Below are positions 54,190 to 63,119 of a stretch of 64,000 nt of DNA, one piece after another; the stretch's first letter is position 1; each line of letters begins with the position of its first letter. Below the pieces are notes generated by a model. The model did not search any database and was not told the DNA's origin. It was given only the letters and a program-made list of their open reading frames with translations. A program made the position numbers and the translations under genes. The stretch covers positions 124,001 through 188,000 of the forward strand of contig FNPS01000007.1 in NCBI GenBank assembly GCA_900107365.1, read 5' to 3'. The stretch comes from Flavobacterium aquidurense (GTDB taxonomy: Bacteria; Bacteroidota; Bacteroidia; Flavobacteriales; Flavobacteriaceae).

Positions 54190-57100
54190 ATGAAAAAAAC
54201 TACATTAGTTGTTCTTTTTTCTTTTTTTAACCTACTTTTTTTACAAGCAAACAATAAAGCAAAACAAATTCCTGCTGACGCAAATTTTGATGTTACCGTG
54301 TCATTAATTGGTGAAGTTTTGATCGAATATCATGATTATGATATTTATTCAACCTACGATTGGCAATTTGAATATGGACCAGCCGGATTTAAGACTGGAC
54401 AGGGAATTACCACAAGTGTATCGGGATTACCTTTTTACAGATTCAATCTGGATCCTCTAAAAAAATATGATTTTAGAGTAAGGGAGCGACATTTGGTTAA
54501 TAATGTCCTCGTTTGGACAGATTGGTCTCAGACAAAAACAATATTTACTACAAGTGATAAAGTTTTTTCTGTTGGATATACAGCAAATTTTAATGATAAA
54601 AATGCAACAAATCTAGAATGGCGCGGATTAATCTATTCTAATTCTACCAGCGATGCAGGTGTAGGTTTTTCTACAACTCAAAACCACAGTGCGACTGGAG
54701 AAACAGGTTCGTCAATATTTATGTCAAATTATAATTATCAGACCAACGCAAATATTGCATTTGTTTCGCCGAGATTTAATGATTTGGCAACCGATCGGAA
54801 AATAAAATTCTGGACAAATGGATATTCTTCAGATACAGAGCTTTTAGCGGGCACAATGACGGATCCTAATGATCTAAGTAGCTTTCATTTACTGTCTCCG
54901 GTTGAAGTTAAAACAGGTGGAGGATGGCAACAGCAAACCATTTATTTTAATAATTATAAAGGCACTGATCAATATATTGTTTTCTTATTTAAAAGTAAAT
55001 ATTATGGCGCTGATAATAATGATGTTTATCTGGATGATTTTAGTTATGAAAAAGCTTCAGATTGTTTTGATCAGACTAATTTTGCTGTAACAGATATAAA
55101 GCAAAATTCAGCAAGAATAAGTTTTGATGCGCCAAACCAGAATAATTTTCAAGTTAGCATAACCAACGTAGTCAAACATACTACAGACATTTTAAATATT
55201 CAAGGCAGTCCTTATATTCTAAACAATTTAGTTGGAAACACAGATTACGAAATAAAACTGCGCGCCAATTGTATTGATGATTTATATTCTAACTGGACAA
55301 AAACAATTAGTTTTAAAACTTCTTGTACTGTTATTTCTGACAGCTATAACACTTCCTTTGAAGGAACTAAATATATTGATCCCTGTTGGAATATAATTGC
55401 TAATAATTGTTTGGTTCAAACCAATTTTGAAGATACAGGCTGGAACATAAAGCCTCTGCCGAAAACTGGCGACGCTGCAATTATAATTTCTCAATTTGTA
55501 GGCAAAGTAAATGTGGATAAAGCCTATCTTATAACTCCATATATTGCTGATTTGGATGCTGATAAGAGAGTTAAGTTCAGTCTGCTTGCTCATAGCGGTG
55601 ATGACAATTTTAATATAAGTTCACTAACTATTGGCACAATGTCTGATCCAAAAAATCAGGCAACTTTTATTCCCTTAAAAACAATTTTGCCGTCTGAGAT
55701 GAATGAAGTTGACAATCCCAATAAATCTTCTTCCTGGAAAGAGCATACTATTTACTTAGATAATTATTTAAAAAGCAACAATCATCACTACATCGCTTTA
55801 AGGTATAATAATGAAGGTGATTCAGAATTTGCCATTGATGATTTTATCTACGAAAAAGCACCTTCTTGTTTCGAACCACTTAACCCTCAAACTGTAGATT
55901 TTGACTATGATTTTGCAACGGTTACCTGGCAAAGTTATAAACCTGCATCAGAATGGCAAGTTGAATATGGTCCAAAAGGATTTGTGCATGGAACTGGTAC
56001 TTTGGTAAACACTTCGGCTTCGACTACTAAATTGACCGAATCAATTTTAGACGACACAGAATATGACTTTTATGTTCGTTCTAAATGCAGTGCAAGCTAT
56101 AGTGATTGGTCGGATAAAGGCTATTTCAGAACCAAATGTTTAGGAATTACAACAGGTTTTAATGAGGATTTTGAAACAACAGCGTTTGAGAAAAATGGCT
56201 GCTGGACCAGAATTGTCCCTTATTTTACTCAGAGATTTTACGTAAAAAATAATTTTATAAAAATAAATACCGCTGCATCAGGAGGTACAGGTACAGTGCA
56301 TAGCGGCTCAAATTCAATGCTGCTTACAAATCAGTTAGATTTGGTTTATCCACCAGGAACGGGAGAAAAAACAGACAGAGTAGTTCTTGTTTCTCCAAGG
56401 ATAAAGGATTTTAACAACTACAAAAAAATTAACTTTTGGATGCGTACGATGAAAGAATTAAAAGATCAGCCGGTACAGCTTATCGTTGGAACGCTCTCAG
56501 ATCCTGATGATTATTCTACTTTTAAACCGTATCAAACCATTACCATTCCCGCTGCAGATAAATCAGAATGGGTAAATTATGAGGTTGATTTTTCTAATTA
56601 TTACGGAACTGATAAATTTATAGGTTTTAAGCAAAGCATCGATAATTATCGATTGACGAGATTCTTTATAGATGATTTTACATATACAGAAAATGATTGT
56701 CCAAAACCGAACGCCTTAGGAGCGAAACAATCTGGCGAAATGATTGCGACATTAGACTGGACAGATAATAATGTCAAAAAGCAGTCATTAGGCTGGGATA
56801 TTGAATATGGAGTAAAGGGTTTTGCTACAGGAACTGGTACTATAATTAATGTAAAAACAAACCCATTTAATTTAGAAGGTCTGGCACAAGGAACTTATGA
56901 TTACAGGGTGCGTACCTATTGCGAAACAGCAGTTGCAAGTATGTGGTCTGATCGTTATACTTTTAAAATTGGCTGCTCGCAGAAAGCTCCTTTCGTAGAA
57001 ACTTTTGATCAGTATCCTATTGTTAATGAAATACCTAATTTTTGCTGGACTAAAAACGATTTGATCAAGACTCAGGTTTTTAAGTACAATTTACAAAATA

Positions 57101-59061
57101 TCAATAGTGCGCCAAACGCATTTTATCTTCAGGGCAATCCTGATGTTGCACTCTTGGTATCCCCATATTTAGAAGATTTTGATAAAAACAAGAAAATTAA
57201 ATTTTGGCTTAATTCACAAATAACTGATGCAAGTTTAAAATCGGGAAGTTTAATTATCGGAACGATAAAAAATCCTGTCGATATTACAACTTTTGTGCCT
57301 TATCAAGCTATCTCGTTGCAGGAATTAAGAAACTTGCCTAAATACGGAAAAGAAATTAATGTTGATTTTTCTGAATACGCGGGATCAGATAAACACATTG
57401 CTTTTGAGTTTGTAGCAGATCCAAATTCAAGTACAAATCGCGCGATAATTGATGATTTTTATTATGATCAAACCTTATCCTGTTATGAACCTATTGATGT
57501 AGTTTTTTCAAATATTAACAATAATTCAGTAGAAATAAACTGGACTTCGAAAAATGCATTACCACAAAAAGTGCAAGTCGAATATGGTTTAACAGGTTTT
57601 AAGCCAGGAACAGGAACTATATTAAATGCAAGTATAAATGAAGTTAAGCTCTCAAATTTACAAGCTGGAGCTTCATATGATTTTTATTTTAAGACAATTT
57701 GTGATTCGGGGAATTCAGTAATTGTTGGACCAAAAAAGATAGAAACAACCTGCATTGTTAAAGCATTGCCCTGGATTGAGAAATTTAGTGGTTTAAGCAC
57801 TTATGGAGCAAATGTAGTTCCGGATTGTTTTAAATATTTTAGTGGTGACTTAAGACTTGAGAATACCGCAGTGAAGGAAGTTTTTAGTAATTACGGACCG
57901 GATTATTTGAGAAATGGATTTGATGATAACAGTTATCTGTACGTCAGAGGTTACACTCAAATGATGGTTCCAATGTTTCATTTAATTGCAGGAACAACTT
58001 ATAAATTCAGTTTGAAAGGCCGAAATAGTTATGAGTATCGCACACATGGTGTTAAGTTACTTGTTGGAAGAGGACAAAATGATTATAATATGGAAACTAC
58101 TTTGGTTTATTCGGGAAGGTTGACAGAATATAATTACAGTGATCTTTCGTATTATTTTACACCACTTGTTTCGGGTGATTATAGTTTTTTAATGGATTTT
58201 TATAATTCGAACGGCGCAAATTTACTTGTTGATAATTTTGAATTAAAAGAAGGATATAATCTTTTGGTTGATGGAACTAAAAAAGCAACAATTTACGATT
58301 TTCAAAAAGGAATTACTGATGATGTTATTTTAGAAGGCTCTTTTGGCACTCCTATCACTATTAATGTGGATAATCAATCCGCCACAAATAAAGTAGTGAA
58401 AATGGAAGGCAATAATTTTAAAGATCAGTGGTTAACTAATAGTTCTCCTTCAGGGAAAACAAATGTAGCCTCAGCCTCCGTGTGGGAAATAAACCAAACC
58501 AGTATTACTAAAATAAATTTAAAGGTTGATGCTAAAAACACAAGCAGTTCGTTTATGAGTTTTGAACTAAAGCAAACTTTTGTGAATAACAATACTGAAT
58601 CAATGTTTAGAGTTGTAGTGAACGGAAATGTTTTGGGAGATGTAATAAAACCCGTAACAGGTAAAGGAGATAATTTTCAAAAATACATGTTTGATTTAAC
58701 ACCCTATGTCGGAACTCAAATTAGAATTTCACTTCAGCATATTGGTAGATCAGATTTGGGCGATACGGCTCTTGTAGATAATCTTATCTTTGCCAAAACT
58801 GTTGAAAATTTATCAGTGGAGGAGAATAAGATTACAGATTTTAAATACTATCCGAATCCAATAGAAAATATTTTAAATATCGAAAGTAATTCAATAATTT
58901 CGAATGTAGAAGTTTATAATTTAAACGGGCAATTGCTTTTTGAAAGTAAGCACTCTGATTCTAAAATAGGTATCGATTTTAAACAATATCCAACAGGTGT
59001 ATATCTGATTGTTTTAAAAAATGATGATAAAAAGGAGACTTTTAAAGTAATAAAAAAGTAA
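54190..59061 (+). CDS. Giant T9SS-secreted adhesin-like protein with alternating fn3 and cleaved-adhesin modules
   Basis: A 1623-residue protein: signal peptide (cut after FLQAN), then repeated pairs of a fibronectin III module (WQFEYGPAGFKTGQG..., WQVEYGPKGFVHGTGT, GWDIEYGVKGFATGTGT, VQVEYGLTGFKPGTGT, each ending in a Cys-x-TxC type linker) and a choice-of-anchor-J/cleaved-adhesin jelly-roll (LVSPRIKDFNNYKKINFW; IVGTLSDPDDYSTF; IDDFTY). The last 75 residues (FKYYPNPIENILNIES to the end KETFKVIKK) are a type A T9SS sorting domain, so it is exported and probably anchored or released. A role in adhesion or surface binding is inferred. Confidence 0.92.
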   Translation: MKKTTLVVLFSFFNLLFLQANNKAKQIPADANFDVTVSLIGEVLIEYHDYDIYSTYDWQFEYGPAGFKTGQGITTSVSGLPFYRFNLDPLKKYDFRVRERHLVNNVLVWTDWSQTKTIFTTSDKVFSVGYTANFNDKNATNLEWRGLIYSNSTSDAGVGFSTTQNHSATGETGSSIFMSNYNYQTNANIAFVSPRFNDLATDRKIKFWTNGYSSDTELLAGTMTDPNDLSSFHLLSPVEVKTGGGWQQQTIYFNNYKGTDQYIVFLFKSKYYGADNNDVYLDDFSYEKASDCFDQTNFAVTDIKQNSARISFDAPNQNNFQVSITNVVKHTTDILNIQGSPYILNNLVGNTDYEIKLRANCIDDLYSNWTKTISFKTSCTVISDSYNTSFEGTKYIDPCWNIIANNCLVQTNFEDTGWNIKPLPKTGDAAIIISQFVGKVNVDKAYLITPYIADLDADKRVKFSLLAHSGDDNFNISSLTIGTMSDPKNQATFIPLKTILPSEMNEVDNPNKSSSWKEHTIYLDNYLKSNNHHYIALRYNNEGDSEFAIDDFIYEKAPSCFEPLNPQTVDFDYDFATVTWQSYKPASEWQVEYGPKGFVHGTGTLVNTSASTTKLTESILDDTEYDFYVRSKCSASYSDWSDKGYFRTKCLGITTGFNEDFETTAFEKNGCWTRIVPYFTQRFYVKNNFIKINTAASGGTGTVHSGSNSMLLTNQLDLVYPPGTGEKTDRVVLVSPRIKDFNNYKKINFWMRTMKELKDQPVQLIVGTLSDPDDYSTFKPYQTITIPAADKSEWVNYEVDFSNYYGTDKFIGFKQSIDNYRLTRFFIDDFTYTENDCPKPNALGAKQSGEMIATLDWTDNNVKKQSLGWDIEYGVKGFATGTGTIINVKTNPFNLEGLAQGTYDYRVRTYCETAVASMWSDRYTFKIGCSQKAPFVETFDQYPIVNEIPNFCWTKNDLIKTQVFKYNLQNINSAPNAFYLQGNPDVALLVSPYLEDFDKNKKIKFWLNSQITDASLKSGSLIIGTIKNPVDITTFVPYQAISLQELRNLPKYGKEINVDFSEYAGSDKHIAFEFVADPNSSTNRAIIDDFYYDQTLSCYEPIDVVFSNINNNSVEINWTSKNALPQKVQVEYGLTGFKPGTGTILNASINEVKLSNLQAGASYDFYFKTICDSGNSVIVGPKKIETTCIVKALPWIEKFSGLSTYGANVVPDCFKYFSGDLRLENTAVKEVFSNYGPDYLRNGFDDNSYLYVRGYTQMMVPMFHLIAGTTYKFSLKGRNSYEYRTHGVKLLVGRGQNDYNMETTLVYSGRLTEYNYSDLSYYFTPLVSGDYSFLMDFYNSNGANLLVDNFELKEGYNLLVDGTKKATIYDFQKGITDDVILEGSFGTPITINVDNQSATNKVVKMEGNNFKDQWLTNSSPSGKTNVASASVWEINQTSITKINLKVDAKNTSSSFMSFELKQTFVNNNTESMFRVVVNGNVLGDVIKPVTGKGDNFQKYMFDLTPYVGTQIRISLQHIGRSDLGDTALVDNLIFAKTVENLSVEENKITDFKYYPNPIENILNIESNSIISNVEVYNLNGQLLFESKHSDSKIGIDFKQYPTGVYLIVLKNDDKKETFKVIKK

Positions 59062-59083
59062 GATTAATTGATTTTATAATATA

Positions 59084-59857
59084 ATGGCAGCAACCAAAAA
59101 ACCAGCACCAAAAAAAACAAGCGCAAGCAAACCAAAACCAGCAGCGAAAAAGAAAACCAATCGAACGTTTGGCCAGAAAGTCAAATGGTTTTTTATTAAA
59201 TTGTGTTTGTGGTTTTTCGGACTTTCGATCGGATCAGTGATCTTTTTTAAATTTGTGCCGGTACCTTTTACACCTTTAATGGTGATTCGTGCCATTGAAA
59301 ATAAAATGGCAGGAAAAGAAATTTATTTTGATCACGATTGGGAACCGATTGAAAAAATTTCGATGAATTTGCAAAAAGCGGTTATTGCCAGTGAAGACGG
59401 AACTTTTTTATACCACAACGGTTTCGATTTCAAAGCACTTCAAAAAGCCTACAAAAGCAACGAACGCGGCCGCCGAATTCGTGGCGGAAGTACCATTTCG
59501 CAGCAAACCGCCAAAAATGTGTTTTTATGGCAGGGAAAAAGTTATTTTCGTAAAGGATTGGAAGCTTATTTTACCGTTTTAATCGAAATTATCTGGGGTA
59601 AAGAACGCATTATGGAAGTTTACTTAAATAGTATCGAAATGGGGGATGGTGTTTATGGTGCTTATGCAGCCACAGAACATTGGTACCGTCGTGATGCTTC
59701 GAGTTTAACTGCAATGCAGGCTGCCGGAATTGCCGCGATACTACCGAATCCAAGAAAATTTAAAGCTACAGGTTCTTCAAGTTATATCAACCGACGCAAA
59801 GAACGAATTGTTCGCGAAATGCGTGCCGTTGGAAAAATAAATTATAATGGGAAGTAA
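59084..59857 (+). CDS. mtgA: Monofunctional peptidoglycan glycosyltransferase
   Basis: A 257-residue family-51 glycosyltransferase that polymerises lipid II. It has an Ala/Lys/Pro-rich cytoplasmic N terminus (1-28), one membrane helix (about 36-56) and the catalytic block ASEDGTFLYHNGFD with Glu104, then RGGSTISQQTAKN and KERIMEVYLNSIEMGDGVYG. The first 25 residues look like low-complexity extension. The end overlaps the next gene by 11 bases (the ATG at 59847), so the two are coupled. Confidence 0.93.
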   Translation: MAATKKPAPKKTSASKPKPAAKKKTNRTFGQKVKWFFIKLCLWFFGLSIGSVIFFKFVPVPFTPLMVIRAIENKMAGKEIYFDHDWEPIEKISMNLQKAVIASEDGTFLYHNGFDFKALQKAYKSNERGRRIRGGSTISQQTAKNVFLWQGKSYFRKGLEAYFTVLIEIIWGKERIMEVYLNSIEMGDGVYGAYAATEHWYRRDASSLTAMQAAGIAAILPNPRKFKATGSSSYINRRKERIVREMRAVGKINYNGK

Positions 59858-60803
59858 AAAGATTGTTTTTGCATTCCTGATTCTCACCACAGCACTATCT
59901 TTTGGGCAGGGAAAAACGAAAGAATTTGGTTTTATTACAGACAATGATTTATATACGTCGTCTAAAAACGATATGTATTATACAAACGGTTTAGAACTTT
60001 TTTTCAGATATCTATCCAAAAAAGAAAACGAAAAAATCAATAAAAAGATTACCGAATTTCGTGTTGGACAATACATTTACAATCCGAGGTATATTAATGA
60101 AACGGCGGTCGATATTAACGATCGCCCTTTTACGGGTTATCTTTTTGCCGAGGCCGGACGCAGTTTTTTCTATAACAGCGAATCGGTTTTAAAGACTGAT
60201 TTTCAGTTGGGTTTTATGGGACCAAATGCTTTTGGCCGCGAAACTCAGGAAAGTTTTCATCACCTTATTGGTTATAAAAAAGTATACGGCTGGGAAAACC
60301 AACTTACTAATGCTTTTGCCGTACAGGCACATGTTCTGTATTCAAAGAAATTATTCCCGGGTAAGCACAACGATTTTGTAGATCTTCATTTTCAGTCGGA
60401 AGCGAATTTGGGGACTATTTTTGATGGAGTTTCTACTGGATTCCTGGCCCGAATAGGTTTCAAGAAATTACTTCCTGTTTACGATTCTAATTTACATGAC
60501 GCTTCTGTAAGTGCTCAACCGCAATTTGATGTTAGGGAATTTTACTTTTATGCAATGCCAAGCGTCAATTACCAATTTTACGACGCTACAATAGAAGGCA
60601 GTATGTTCAGCGACACCAGTCCGGTGACTTTTGAGTTGGAACCGCTTCGTTTCAACGCCGAGTTTGGTTTGAAATACCGCCACAACAATTTTAATATTTC
60701 GTATTCTTTTCTGTACCGAGGCCGCGAATTGAAAGATCCTGAAACGAATACGAATTCAGGGTACTTTTTTGGATCGATTCGATTGGGGTTTTTGATTAGG
60801 TAG
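59847..60803 (+). CDS. LpxR-like lipid A deacylase (DUF2219)
   Basis: A 318-residue outer-membrane beta-barrel protein: signal peptide (cut after LSFGQ), then GFITDNDLYTSSKNDMYYTNGLEL, the conserved metal-and-catalytic N-terminal strand of LpxR (DUF2219), which removes the 3'-acyloxyacyl chain from lipid A. The C terminus ends in a barrel strand (YFFGSIRLGFLIR). Coupling with mtgA suggests an envelope-remodelling unit. Confidence 0.88.
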   Translation: MGSKKIVFAFLILTTALSFGQGKTKEFGFITDNDLYTSSKNDMYYTNGLELFFRYLSKKENEKINKKITEFRVGQYIYNPRYINETAVDINDRPFTGYLFAEAGRSFFYNSESVLKTDFQLGFMGPNAFGRETQESFHHLIGYKKVYGWENQLTNAFAVQAHVLYSKKLFPGKHNDFVDLHFQSEANLGTIFDGVSTGFLARIGFKKLLPVYDSNLHDASVSAQPQFDVREFYFYAMPSVNYQFYDATIEGSMFSDTSPVTFELEPLRFNAEFGLKYRHNNFNISYSFLYRGRELKDPETNTNSGYFFGSIRLGFLIR

Positions 60804-60824
60804 GATTTTGTTGGGGGCGTCTTT

Positions 60825-60976
60825 TTAACCGCAAAGAGTTCGCTAAGGGTTTACGCAAAGAGCGCTAAGTTCTTTGTCGGTGAGGTCGCAAAGCTGCCGC
60901 AATATTGTCATTTCGACAAAGGAGACTAGAGCGATAGCGACTGGCGAAGCAAATCCCCGCAAGTAGCTCGACAAAG
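60825..60976. repeat. Two dispersed repeats: AACCGCAAAG type and half of the REP palindrome
   Basis: 60825-60899 resembles the 24457 element (TTAACCGCAAAG...CGCAAAG). 60905-60976 begins TTGTCATTTCGA and ends ATCCCCGCAAGTAGCTC, as in the right arm of the 18012 palindrome, with an insertion holding GCGATAGCGACTGGCGAAGC, the inverse of 52965-52986. The gap 60804-61565 holds these repeats, the pseudogene below and a promoter. Confidence 0.75.
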
Positions 60977-60996
60977 TTTTTCAATTCAATCAAATT

Positions 60997-61340
60997 ATGA
61001 AAAAAATTACTCTTTCACTCTAATCGTCTTACTAACCTCAAGCCTCATCCAAGCGCAAACAGAATCTACCTTCCATTGGAAAATCGTGATCTAACGATAG
61101 AAAAAGTAATGGCAGGAGCAGTTATGTTATTCGTTTATTTTATACCAACGATTATGTCATGGAATAAAAAAAAACAGCAAATATTTATTCGTGTTTAACC
61201 TTCTCACCGCATGGACAGTGCTTTGCTGGTTTATTTCTTTTGTTTGGGCGTTACAAATAAATAGAGAACAGGCAAGAATTTTGGCTGAGGAGAAGAAAGC
61301 GAGGAAAAGAGATAAAAAACTTAAATCTGCTACAACTTAA
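60997..61340 (+). pseudogene. Frameshifted superinfection-immunity-like gene
   Basis: Three reading frames must be joined. MKK-...TLIVLLTSSLIQAQ (signal peptide), PLENRDLTIEKVMAGAVMLF then VYFIPTIMSWN, and FNLLTAWTVLCWFISFVWAL followed by a charged tail to 61340. Breaks lie at an A7 tract (about 61000), a CC pair (about 61073) and an A9 tract (61166-61174). Together they give a secreted or membrane protein whose centre matches superinfection immunity proteins ('YF.P.i.......F..N....WT...W..af.WA'). Either a pseudogene or sequence error at homopolymers. Confidence 0.6.
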
Positions 61341-61501
61341 GTTTAAATCTCAGATTGTTTTTCAGGTAAAAGTACGTAGTCAAATGGATTGTTAAAAGGT
61401 TACTTTTGATTTTAGACTTTGTTAATATGGTTTTCCGTAATGGAATGGTCAGATAAATAAAGATATTTGTTTTTAGAGCTATGATTGTAAAAAATCAGTA
61501 A

Positions 61502-61529
61502 TTGGTTTATTTTCATTAGCTTACTTTTA
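61502..61529 (+). promoter_or_regulatory. Promoter of the putative defence operon
   Basis: TTG (61502-61504), 17 bases, TACTTTTA (61522-61529), one base from consensus, 36 bases before the ATG at 61566. Confidence 0.5.
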
Positions 61530-61565
61530 ATTTCGAAATTGTCTAACTAACCAAACCAGTAAAGC

Positions 61566-62581
61566 ATGACCACAAACATTCCAAAACAGTCTATAAATCA
61601 ATTAAAAAAATCAATTGAGAGTTTTAAATTAATGAAGCAATAGAGTTGTGTACAAACGAAGCTCAAACTCGTAAATTTTTAATTGAACCATTTTTTCATC
61701 TCCTAAATTATATTTCGAATGATTTAATACCAGAATATAATGCTGATTTTGGAGAACGTGTGAGTCAGAAAATTGATTATGCTATTTTGTTGAATAAGAA
61801 AGACACTATTTTAATTGAAGCTAAAAAGTATAACAGTAGATTGAGTGATAAAGAAGCAGGACAATTAAATGGTTATTTTAATAATACTAAAAATTCGAGA
61901 ATTGCTGTATTAACAAATGGAATTGAATATCGATTTTATTCTGATGTTTTACAACCAAATATAATTGACAATAAACCATTTTTTGTATTCAATCTATCTA
62001 ATTATACTGAGAGAGATTTAGAAACTTTAATCAAGTTTGATAAAAGATATGTTGTAGTAAATGAAATTATAAAAACTGCTCAGGAATGCGTTTTTGCGGA
62101 AGATTTTGAAGCCACTCTGCTAAAAGAATTAATAGCTCCTTCTAAAAATTTTCTAAAAATTATTCATCAGGATATGAATTTTAAGACCAAATTTACAGAA
62201 GAAACGCAGGTTAAAATGATAAAGATGATTTACTCGGCATTGCTTAAATCTTTGTATGAGAAAAAAGTGTTATCAGAAGCAAACTCAAATACAGGCGGAA
62301 TTATAACAACTGAATCTGAAATTCAGGCTTATCATACTATAAGAACTTTGTTGATTCAAAATAAGAAAATACCAAGTCAAAGAATTTTCTTCAAAGATTT
62401 TAAAAGCTTTTTCAATATTAGTATTGATGACAATCTCAAAAAAGTCATTTGCAAATTAGTTTTTAGCGATTCAAAAATGAAAATTGTTATTGAAAATAAT
62501 GAGTATTTATTGAGTAGTGTTGATGATGTTTTGAAATATAAAAATGAGTTGACAAATAGGACGCTTGCTTTGTTGGAGTAA
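61566..62581 (+). CDS. HsdR_N-like PD-(D/E)XK nuclease-domain protein (one-base frameshift near start)
   Basis: The main frame opens at a TTG (61646) with no upstream in-frame ATG: 311 residues. The ATG at 61566 reads MTTNIPKQSINQLKKSIESF in another frame and stops at 61643. One inserted base in TTAATGAAG (about 61628-61632) would join it to NEAIELCTNEAQTRKFLIEP, giving about 338 residues, the usual start of type I restriction HsdR N-terminal proteins. In the TTG numbering the nuclease core is Asp44 (KIDYAILL) and Glu58-x-Lys60 (ILIEAKK). The rest is helical and unassigned. It is followed by two more genes at gaps of 39 and 13 bases. Confidence 0.65.
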
Positions 62582-62620
62582 GCTTTTATGTTTGAAAGTA
62601 AATAATAGATTTTATATAAT

Positions 62621-63106
62621 ATGAAGTTAAACAAACAATTATCTGGAATTGCTGGTGAATATTATGTGGCAGCAGAACTTTCACGCAGGGGCTATTTAGC
62701 TGCGATAACTTTGAGAAATTCTGATGGAGTTGATATTTTAGTGAGTAATCTAAATGGAGACAAATTAATTTCTATTCAAGTAAAAACTACTCAAAATAAA
62801 TTAAAATGGATTTTATCTAAAAAAGTTGAAAATGAAACTTCAAAAAACAAATATTTTGTTTTTGTAAATATCCCTGCAAACATAAATGAGTCTCCTACAT
62901 ACAGAATAATTAATTCAGAAATTTTAGCAAATCATATTTTTGTTGGACACAGGAATTGGTTAAAAGGAACTACTAAAAATGGTAAAGTGAGAAATGATTC
63001 TGATGTTAGACAATTCGATCCTCAATATTTTAGAGAGGATGAATTATTAAGTTGGGATGATTTGATAAATGAAATAAATTTCAAAAGTGAGAGTGAACTA
63101 ATATAA
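62621..63106 (+). CDS. Small PD-(D/E)XK-like nuclease protein
   Basis: A 161-residue protein with a Holliday-resolvase/restriction-like core: GIAGEYYVAAELSRRGY (Glu13 on the first helix), NSDGVDILVSN (Asp38) and ISIQVKTTQ (Gln53-x-Lys55), that is the Asp...(E/Q)xK signature. The C-terminal half (RIINSEILANHIFVGH, DPQYFREDELLSWDDLI) is not recognised. It is one of several such small proteins annotated as hypothetical in defence islands. It lies 39 bases after the HsdR_N-like gene and 13 before AbiH. Confidence 0.7.
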   Translation: MKLNKQLSGIAGEYYVAAELSRRGYLAAITLRNSDGVDILVSNLNGDKLISIQVKTTQNKLKWILSKKVENETSKNKYFVFVNIPANINESPTYRIINSEILANHIFVGHRNWLKGTTKNGKVRNDSDVRQFDPQYFREDELLSWDDLINEINFKSESELI

Positions 63107-63119
63107 ATTTTTTGAGTTA

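Noticed and set aside
61109..61198. A short separate gene starting at ATG 61109
   Set aside because: The frame stops after about 29 codons, while the homologous sequence continues in another frame; it is part of the frameshifted immunity-like gene.
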